Source: Jatrophihabitans cynanchi (GTDB taxonomy: Bacteria; Actinomycetota; Actinomycetes; Mycobacteriales; Jatrophihabitantaceae). From it: DNA of 64,000 nt. Shown here in pieces: positions 59,954 to 64,000 of the stretch. Position 1 is the first letter of the stretch, and each line of letters opens with the position of its first letter. The notes under the pieces were generated by a model. It saw only the letters and a list, made by a program, of their open reading frames with translations. It did not search any database and was not told the DNA's origin. The stretch covers positions 3,906,001-3,970,000 of the forward strand of contig NZ_CP097463.1 in assembly GCF_027247405.1 (NCBI RefSeq). Direction: 5' to 3'. A program made the translations under genes and the position numbers.

Positions 59954-61294
59954 ATGGACCAAGGCAACACCTCGGGCAATGCGCGACTGATCGACCGGGC
60001 GGTATCGCGGCGCGCCGTACTGCGCGGTGCCGGCACCGGAGCGGCGGTACTCGCGGGCGGCTCGCTGCTCCAGGCGTGCTCGTCCGGCCTGAAGGGCAAC
60101 ACCAAGAGCACCGGCAAGACCATCACGATCGGGTTCGTCTCTCCGCTGTCCGGTCCACTTGCCGGCTTCGCGGTCTCCGACGGCTTCGTCGTCGATACGG
60201 TTCGCAAGACGCCCAAGTACAGCGGTGGGATCAAGATCGGCTCGTCGACCTACGACGTGAAGATCGTTGTGGCGGACAGTCAGTCGTCGACCAACCGCGC
60301 GTCCCAGGTGGCCAAAGACCTCATCACCAACGACAAGGTCGACATGGTGCTGGTGACCTCCACGCCGGAGGTGACGAACCCCGTCGCCTCGGTATGCGAG
60401 TCGCAGCACGTGCCGTGCGTGTCCACCGTCGTGCCGTGGGAGTCGTGGTACTTCGGTCGCGGTGCGAAGCAGGGTGATGCCTTCAAGTACACGACGATGT
60501 TCTTCTTCGGCGTGGCCGAGTTCGGCGAGTGCTTCATCCCGATGTGGAACCGGGTGTCGAACGACAAGGTCGCCGCCGGCATGTTCCCGAACGACGCCGA
60601 CGGCAACGCCTTCCGCGCAGGCTGGCCGCCGCTGATGAAGCCGGCCGGCTACCGCCTGGTCGACGGCGGCGCGTACCCCGACGGCACCACCGACTACACG
60701 TCGATGATCAGCAAGTTCAAGAACGCCAAGTGCGAGATCTACGTCAACGCGCCGTTGCCCCCCGACTTCAACGTGTTCTGGAAGCAGGCGGCACAGCAGG
60801 GCTTCCGCCCGAAGCTGGCGACCGTCGCCAAGGTGCTACTGTTCCCCGCCGACGTCGTCGCGCTCGGCGACCTGGTCACGAACATCGCGACCGACGCGTG
60901 GTGGACCCCGACGATGCCGTACAAGAGCTCGCTCACCGGCCAGTCGGCGAAGGACCTCGCCGATGCGTTCACGGCGGCGACGGGCAAGCAGTGGGTGCAG
61001 GCGCTGGGGAGCACGTACTCGCTGTTCGAGGTCGCGTACAACGCCTTCGCCGCAGTGGACGACCCGCACGATCACGACCAGGTTGCCGAGCAACTGCGGA
61101 AGATGAAGTTCTCCGGCATGTCCGGCGCCCTCGACTTCACCGCTGGGCCGGTGCCCGGAGTCGCGATCGTCAAACCTGCCGGGGTGCAGTGGAAGAAGGG
61201 GACCGGCAAGTTCCCGTTCGAGCTGCAGGTTGTCGACAACTCAGCGAACAAGGACGCACCCATTGCCGCGGACCTGGAGCCGACCAACGCCTGA
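59954..61294 (+). CDS. Liv-type ABC transporter substrate-binding lipoprotein
   Basis: 446 residues. The signal region has a twin-arginine start (SRRAVLRGAGTGAAVLAGG) and a lipobox LLQACSSG, so it is a Tat-exported lipoprotein. The mature part is a periplasmic-binding-protein type 1 fold: TITIGFVSPLSGPLAGFAVSDGF, VVADSQSSTNRASQVAKDLI and YNAFAAVDDPHDHDQVAEQL. Divergent members bind aromatic acids rather than branched-chain amino acids. The pca context supports an aromatic ligand. Confidence 0.88.
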   Translation: MDQGNTSGNARLIDRAVSRRAVLRGAGTGAAVLAGGSLLQACSSGLKGNTKSTGKTITIGFVSPLSGPLAGFAVSDGFVVDTVRKTPKYSGGIKIGSSTYDVKIVVADSQSSTNRASQVAKDLITNDKVDMVLVTSTPEVTNPVASVCESQHVPCVSTVVPWESWYFGRGAKQGDAFKYTTMFFFGVAEFGECFIPMWNRVSNDKVAAGMFPNDADGNAFRAGWPPLMKPAGYRLVDGGAYPDGTTDYTSMISKFKNAKCEIYVNAPLPPDFNVFWKQAAQQGFRPKLATVAKVLLFPADVVALGDLVTNIATDAWWTPTMPYKSSLTGQSAKDLADAFTAATGKQWVQALGSTYSLFEVAYNAFAAVDDPHDHDQVAEQLRKMKFSGMSGALDFTAGPVPGVAIVKPAGVQWKKGTGKFPFELQVVDNSANKDAPIAADLEPTNA

Positions 61295-62052
61295 TGACCG
61301 CGCTGCTCGAGCTGGACTCGTTGAGCAAGAGGTTCGGTCAGGTGCTGGTAGCCGACCGGCTGTCGCTGGACGTCCCGGTGGGAACGACCCTGGGCATCGT
61401 CGGCCCTAACGGTGCAGGCAAGACCAGCCTGTTCGCCATGGTGTCCGGTGAACTGCGCCCGGACGGCGGAGACATCAAGCTGGCCGGGCGCTCCGTGCTG
61501 GGGCTGGACACGGCTCGACGGGTACGCCTCGGTATCGGCCGCACCCACCAGGTGCCACGGCCGTTCACCGGGATGACCGTGTTCGAGAACGTCCTCGTCG
61601 CCGCCCACCAAGGGGGTGGGCTGCGCTCCGGCGCAGCGACGTGCGGCGCCCTGGACGTTCTGGAACGCACCGGTCTCGCCGATCAGGCCAACACGCTCGC
61701 CGGCCGGCTGGGACTGCTCTCTCGCAAGCGGTTGGAGGTGGCTCGCGCGCTGGCGACCGGGCCGGACCTGCTGTTGCTGGACGAGGTGGCGGGCGGCCTC
61801 ACCGAGCCCGAGGTGGCCCAGCTGGTGACGCTGGTGCGCGAGATCAACGCGAGCGGCGTGACGATCATCTGGATCGAGCACGTGGTCCGCGCGCTGCTTT
61901 CGACGGTCGACCGGCTGGTCTGCCTGGCACTGGGCCGGCTCATCGCCGACGGCGATCCGATCCAGGTGCTCGGCCGAGCGGACGTGAAGGAGCTGTTCCT
62001 CGGCACCGACTCGACGGTGATCGATCCGTTGGCTGCGGACGGCGGCCCATGA
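61294..62052 (+). CDS. Liv-type ABC transporter ATP-binding protein (LivG-like)
   Basis: 252 residues. Walker A is GIVGPNGAGKTS, the signature segment is LLSRKRLEVARAL (a variant of LSxGQ, as in some LivG), and Walker B is LLLLDEVAGGL. IGRTHQVPRPFTGMTVFENVLVA is typical. The ATG shares one base with the preceding stop (TGATG). Confidence 0.9.
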   Translation: MTALLELDSLSKRFGQVLVADRLSLDVPVGTTLGIVGPNGAGKTSLFAMVSGELRPDGGDIKLAGRSVLGLDTARRVRLGIGRTHQVPRPFTGMTVFENVLVAAHQGGGLRSGAATCGALDVLERTGLADQANTLAGRLGLLSRKRLEVARALATGPDLLLLDEVAGGLTEPEVAQLVTLVREINASGVTIIWIEHVVRALLSTVDRLVCLALGRLIADGDPIQVLGRADVKELFLGTDSTVIDPLAADGGP

Positions 62053-62777
62053 CCAGCCGGCCGGACGCGTTGCTCGTGGCAGAGGGGCTGACCGTCCGGC
62101 ACGGTCAGCTCACCGCGCTGCACGACGTTGCCCTGCAGGTGCGGCCCGGCGAACTGGTCGCGGTGGTCGGTGCGAACGGCGCCGGCAAGTCGACCCTGCT
62201 GCGCACACTGGCCGGGCTGCACCACACGTCCGGGCGGATCACGCTCGACGGCGAGGACATCACCGGCCTCAGCCCCCACCAGCGCGTGCAGCGCGGCCTC
62301 GTCATGGTGCCCGAAGGCCGCCGGCTGTTCCGGTCGCTGTCGATCGAGGAGAACATCCTTGTCGGCGCGAGCAACGGGCGAAGCGGCGAGTGGGATCTGG
62401 ACCGGGTGTTCGACCTGTTCGGGTGGATGCGCGGCCGGCGCCACGAGAAGGCCGACCATCTCTCCGGCGGCGAGCAGCAGGTGGTGGCGATCGGACGCGC
62501 ACTGGTCGCGAACCCGCGCGTGCTGCTGCTGGACGAGATCTCGCTCGGGCTGGCACCGGTCGTGGTCGGGCAGATCTACCGGATGCTGCCGACCCTGCTG
62601 CGCAGCGACATGGCGGTGCTGCTGGTCGAACAGGACGTCGCGCAGGCGATGCGCGTCGCGGTCCGGTTCCAATGCCTGCTGGAGGGCCGTACCACCTTGG
62701 CCGGCGCCCCGGACGACTACTCGCACGAGCAGGTCGAGGCGGCGTACTTCGGGTTCGCGACGGAGGGCGGGTCGTGA
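62049..62777 (+). CDS. Liv-type ABC transporter ATP-binding protein (LivF-like)
   Basis: 242 residues. Walker A VVGANGAGKSTLL, signature LSGGEQQVVAIGRAL, Walker B LLLDEISLGLAP and the LivF-like GLVMVPEGRRLFRSLSIEENI. Overlaps LivG-like gene by 4 bases. Confidence 0.92.
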   Translation: MTSRPDALLVAEGLTVRHGQLTALHDVALQVRPGELVAVVGANGAGKSTLLRTLAGLHHTSGRITLDGEDITGLSPHQRVQRGLVMVPEGRRLFRSLSIEENILVGASNGRSGEWDLDRVFDLFGWMRGRRHEKADHLSGGEQQVVAIGRALVANPRVLLLDEISLGLAPVVVGQIYRMLPTLLRSDMAVLLVEQDVAQAMRVAVRFQCLLEGRTTLAGAPDDYSHEQVEAAYFGFATEGGS

Positions 62778-63643
62778 ACTGGGTCAACGCGATCGTGCAG
62801 GGGCTGCTCCTGGGCGGGTTGTTCGCGCTGTTCGCGTGCGGGCTCTCGTTGCTGTTCGGCGTAGTCGGCATCATCAACCTCGCGCACGGCGATCTCGCGA
62901 TCCTCGGCGCGTACGTCGCGGTCGCGCTGTTGCCGTCGGTGCACTCGAATGCTTTGTGGGCGCTGCTGTTCGTGCCGCCGATGTTCGCGGCCTTCGGCTA
63001 CGTCTCGCAGCGCACCCTGCTGCAGCGCAGCCTGGACAACGGGCCGCTCACCACGCTGCTCGTCACCTTCGGGCTGTCCGTGGTCCTGCAGAACGCACTG
63101 CTCGAGGGGTTCTCCGCGGACAGCCACGCGTTCAGCGTCGGCAAGCTTGCGACCAAGGCGTTCCACCCGGCCGGCCAGGTGTCGGTCAGCTACCTGCGGC
63201 TCGGCATCCTGGTGGTCGCGGTGCTCGTGCTCGCAGGAGTGCAGGTGTTCCTCGCCCGCACCGGCACCGGTCGGCAGATCCGCTCGGTCGCCGACGACGG
63301 CGAGGCGGCCGCCATCGTCGGCATCAACACCAGGCACATCACCGCGATCGCGACGGCCATCGCGTTCGCGACCGTCGCGATCGCCGGCCTCGCGTTCGGC
63401 ATGTACGCACAGTTCGCGCCCACGAGCGGCAGCAGCTTGCTGCTGTTCGCGTTCGAGGCGGTGATCATCGGCGGGCTGGGCTCGCTCTGGGGCACCCTCG
63501 CCGGTGGCTGCGTGCTGGGCCTGGCACAGACGATCGGTGCCGAGTTCGACCCCACCATCGGCGTGCTGGTCGGGCACCTGGTGTTCCTGGCGGTGCTCGC
63601 CGTCCGGCCGAGCGGGTTGCTTCCGGCGAGGGCAGAGACATGA
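62774..63643 (+). CDS. Liv-type ABC transporter permease (LivH-like)
   Basis: 289 residues with about eight helices and the LivH signatures GLLLGGLFALFACGLSLLFGVVGIINLAHGD and AVIIGGLGSLWGTLAGGCVLGL. ARTGTGRQIRSVADDGEAAAIVGIN is the coupling loop to the ATPases. Overlaps LivF-like gene by 4 bases. Confidence 0.92.
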   Translation: MNWVNAIVQGLLLGGLFALFACGLSLLFGVVGIINLAHGDLAILGAYVAVALLPSVHSNALWALLFVPPMFAAFGYVSQRTLLQRSLDNGPLTTLLVTFGLSVVLQNALLEGFSADSHAFSVGKLATKAFHPAGQVSVSYLRLGILVVAVLVLAGVQVFLARTGTGRQIRSVADDGEAAAIVGINTRHITAIATAIAFATVAIAGLAFGMYAQFAPTSGSSLLLFAFEAVIIGGLGSLWGTLAGGCVLGLAQTIGAEFDPTIGVLVGHLVFLAVLAVRPSGLLPARAET

Positions 63644-64000
63644 TCGTGCCGATCCGGCGCTCGACCCGCACGTCCCGGTGGGCGTTGCTGCCTGCTGCCG
63701 TGATCCTGATCGTGCTCGGCTACCTGCCGTACCTCGCCGAGCAGAGCACCACGAACACGATGATCGACTTCTTCATCCTGCTGATCCTGGGGATCACCTG
63801 GAACATGCTCGCCGGCTACGCGGGCCTGGTGTCGGTCGGCCAGCAGGCGTACGTGGGCATCGGTGCGTACGGCGTGCTGTGGCTCGCGCAACGCGGCGTC
63901 AACCCGTTCGTCGGGTTGCCGATCGCAGCAGTGTTCTGCGCGGTCGTGGCGGTACCGGTGTCGTACCTGGTGTTCCGGCTGCGCGGCGGCTACTTCGCGA
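63640..64000 (+). CDS. Liv-type ABC transporter permease (LivM-like), partial
   Basis: The first 120 residues of the second permease run off the right edge. Helices ALLPAAVILIVLGYLPYLA and FFILLILGITWNMLAGYAGLVSVGQ, with NMLAGYAGLVSVGQQAYVGIGAY and LRGGYFA at the cut, are standard LivM landmarks. Overlaps the LivH-like stop by 4 bases. The pcaF thiolase may lie beyond. Confidence 0.9.
   Translation, partial: MIVPIRRSTRTSRWALLPAAVILIVLGYLPYLAEQSTTNTMIDFFILLILGITWNMLAGYAGLVSVGQQAYVGIGAYGVLWLAQRGVNPFVGLPIAAVFCAVVAVPVSYLVFRLRGGYFA

Noticed and set aside
1-64000. tRNA and rRNA genes
   Set aside because: No cloverleaf-like GGTTCGAATCC/T-loop segments paired with acceptor stems, or rRNA motifs, were noticed by eye; a tRNAscan run would settle this.

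Overview
The window is GC-rich actinobacterial chromosome. The evidence for this includes a SigR/RsrA-type thiol stress pair, a SigF/RsbW pair, WhiB1, the two-component kinase PdtaS, the fused 2-oxoglutarate enzyme Kgd, nickel superoxide dismutase, two F420-type enzyme families and a DUF222/HNH '13E12-like' gene. Many genes are tightly packed with 4-base GTGA/ATGA overlaps. At least a dozen have a TAnnnT -10 box only 6-8 nt before the start codon, which is the arrangement of leaderless actinobacterial transcripts. The gene content resembles a Frankiales/Jatrophihabitans-like soil or plant-associated actinobacterium, but no rRNA or other marker in the window fixes the genus.

Layout. 1-1.26 kb: an IS4-family transposase at the left edge. 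1.27-13.6 kb: a lipoate and central-metabolism block (lipA, a small membrane gene, lipB, an MMPL transporter, a PepE-like peptidase, a Ser/Thr kinase, the lipoylated E2 SucB, Lpd, PepA, GcvT). 13.6-15.9 kb: SoxR diverging from an SDR plus a QueA-like gene. 15.9-21.6 kb: hisN, an aminotransferase, then hsp20-aroA-rsgA-MOSC on one strand behind a HAIR/HspR operator. 21.7-31.4 kb: a stress block also found in mycobacteria (SRAP protein, YbaK, sigR-rsrA, MctP/DUF3311, pdtaS, whiB1, lipid kinase, sigF-rsbW). 31.4-35.9 kb: a phosphoglycerate mutase-like gene, sodN/sodX, a propeller-like membrane-anchored protein, malic enzyme and a SnoaL-like protein. 35.9-39.4 kb: a DUF222/HNH gene split by a complete IS256-family element with an exact 8-bp target duplication, followed by an array of ~79-bp degenerate tandem repeats. 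39.4-49.1 kb: a MocR/YczE pair, a short DUF6104 gene, a Gfo/Idh oxidoreductase, kgd, a lipoprotein phosphoesterase and an LLM oxidoreductase. 49.1-49.4 kb: two unrelated tandem-repeat arrays. 49.4-64 kb: an aromatic catabolic island.

How the genes work together. LipA and LipB make the lipoyl cofactor used by SucB, and Lpd reoxidises it. Kgd supplies the E1 (and a second acyltransferase) of the 2-oxoglutarate dehydrogenase assembly, and GcvT belongs to the other lipoyl-dependent system, the glycine cleavage system. In the island, an aldehyde dehydrogenase and PobA funnel 4-hydroxybenzaldehyde/4-hydroxybenzoate to protocatechuate. PcaGH, PcaB, PcaL and PcaIJ take it to 3-oxoadipyl-CoA, a Liv-type ABC importer (substrate-binding protein, two ATPases, two permeases) presumably brings in the aromatic acid, and an IclR-family protein is the likely regulator. 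The last step (thiolase PcaF) is not in the window.

No tRNA, rRNA or CRISPR array was recognised. The most informative non-coding signals are a perfect SigR autoregulatory promoter, a HAIR element before hsp20-aroA, a CRP-like site before whiB1, a long hairpin after sodN, and the three repeat arrays.
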